Assembly: GCA_023419055.1 (NCBI GenBank)
Contig: JAEZYO010000869.1
Span: 1 to 7,369, forward strand
From: Pseudomonadota bacterium
Lineage (GTDB): Bacteria > Myxococcota > Polyangia > Polyangiales > Polyangiaceae
Direction of reading: 5' to 3'
Length of the DNA: 7,369 bases
In this document: positions 6,733 through 7,369 of the stretch, piece by piece
Layout: the number at the start of each line of letters is the position of its first letter
Position numbering within the stretch: position 1 is the stretch's first letter
Notes under the pieces: model-generated
What the model was told of the DNA's origin: nothing
The model's input: the letters and a program-made list of their open reading frames with translations, nothing else
Databases searched by the model: none
Translations under genes and position numbers: made by a program

Positions 6733-7353
6733 ATGTTGTTCAAGTGCTCACGGTACGCCTGCTACGTCCCGGCGCGCTTCGTCGGAGTCAGCGGGATCAT
6801 GTGCTCGATCTTTGTCGGGCCGGTCGTGTACTTGCAAGGACGCGTGGGGACGCGCAGCATGCTAGTTGCCCTTCTCAGCGCGGTCTGCCTCTATGTTGCC
6901 CTGGCCCAGTGCCGCGTCCTCAGCATGAAGGGTGAGGCGCTCTGGGTGCGCGGCCTTCATCGGCGACGTTCCCTCGAGCTCGGCGCCTGCGTCTTCGGCG
7001 TCCGCCCGGAGCGAACCGGACCTAGAGGTAGCTGGGTCTACGTCGTCTTCGTCACCGACAGCGTCGTCTCGGAGCCGTTCGGACAATGGTCTCGCGAGTC
7101 AGCCGCAAGATCGACAGTTTCGCGTTTGAATGCGCTGGTCGGACCACAGGCAATGAACCCGCGAAGGGAACTCGCCTCGCGTCAAGTCGCGCAGCTCGAG
7201 CACGAGTGGAAGACGAAATTCTCGCTCAGGGACCAATGGTGGGCGGCCTACTACAAGTCGAAGTCTTGGCGTACCGCCAAGTACGTGACCATCAGCGTCG
7301 CATTGCTCTGTTTTCTCGCACTATGGCTCTTCTTGTACCTGACGCAGCGCTAG
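6733..7353 (+). CDS. Unrecognised membrane protein with a central soluble domain
   Basis: The protein has 206 residues and three likely membrane segments: about 13-33, 42-60 and, near the C-terminus, 183-203 (YVTISVALLCFLALWLFLYL). The middle, about 61-140, is predicted soluble with alternating strands (VLSMKGEALWVRGL, WVYVVFVTDSVVSEPF), then a helix around 120-136. This loosely recalls bacterial PH-like domains in membrane proteins, but no signature is clear. A charged helical part (about 144-170) leads to the last membrane segment. Unusually for this window it is Cys-rich in the membrane part (residues 5, 10, 24, 52, 60 and 86). The ATG at 6733 has no strong ribosome binding site. It lies 74 bases after the DUF2306 gene, so it may have its own promoter. 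Stop TAG is at 7351-7353. Confidence 0.75.
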   Translation: MLFKCSRYACYVPARFVGVSGIMCSIFVGPVVYLQGRVGTRSMLVALLSAVCLYVALAQCRVLSMKGEALWVRGLHRRRSLELGACVFGVRPERTGPRGSWVYVVFVTDSVVSEPFGQWSRESAARSTVSRLNALVGPQAMNPRRELASRQVAQLEHEWKTKFSLRDQWWAAYYKSKSWRTAKYVTISVALLCFLALWLFLYLTQR

Positions 7354-7369
7354 AACTCGGGCTCTCCCG

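Overview
The window is very GC-rich DNA with strong G/C third-position bias in its clear genes. It carries a membrane-anchored Ser/Thr kinase and a large winged-helix/AAA ATPase regulator. This combination suggests a large-genome myxobacterium (Polyangia, such as a Sorangium- or Labilithrix-like organism). That placement is inference from gene content and composition; no marker gene is present.

Layout. (1) 1-155 (+) is the 3' end of an unrecognised gene ending in a hydrophobic segment. (2) About 171-422 (-) is a short, weakly supported lipoprotein-like reading frame or gene remnant. (3) 451-1995 (-) is a Ser/Thr protein kinase with an N-terminal multi-pass membrane region and a C-terminal cytosolic kinase domain. 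Its annotated start is doubtful, because a good ATG with a plausible N-terminus lies upstream in another frame. (4) 2073-4793 (-) is a 906-residue regulator: an OmpR/ToxR-type winged helix, then an AAA/STAND-type ATPase domain, then a TPR-like helical tail. It sits directly upstream of the kinase and is almost certainly co-transcribed with it. (5) 4794-4936 is a divergent intergenic region with a perfect 6-6-6 inverted repeat and partial repeats of its arms. (6) On the + strand, 4937-5371 is a universal stress protein, 5399-5992 a secreted small beta-barrel protein, and 6002-6658 a DUF2306 membrane protein. They are tightly packed and probably form one operon. (7) 6733-7353 (+) is an unrecognised protein with three predicted membrane segments.

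A reasonable reading is a regulatory pair (ATPase regulator plus transmembrane kinase) transcribed divergently from a stress/envelope operon (USP, outer-membrane protein, DUF2306 protein), with a shared control region between them. The link between the two halves is inference from gene arrangement and the candidate operator. No CRISPR array, insertion sequence, tRNA, rRNA or phage gene was seen.
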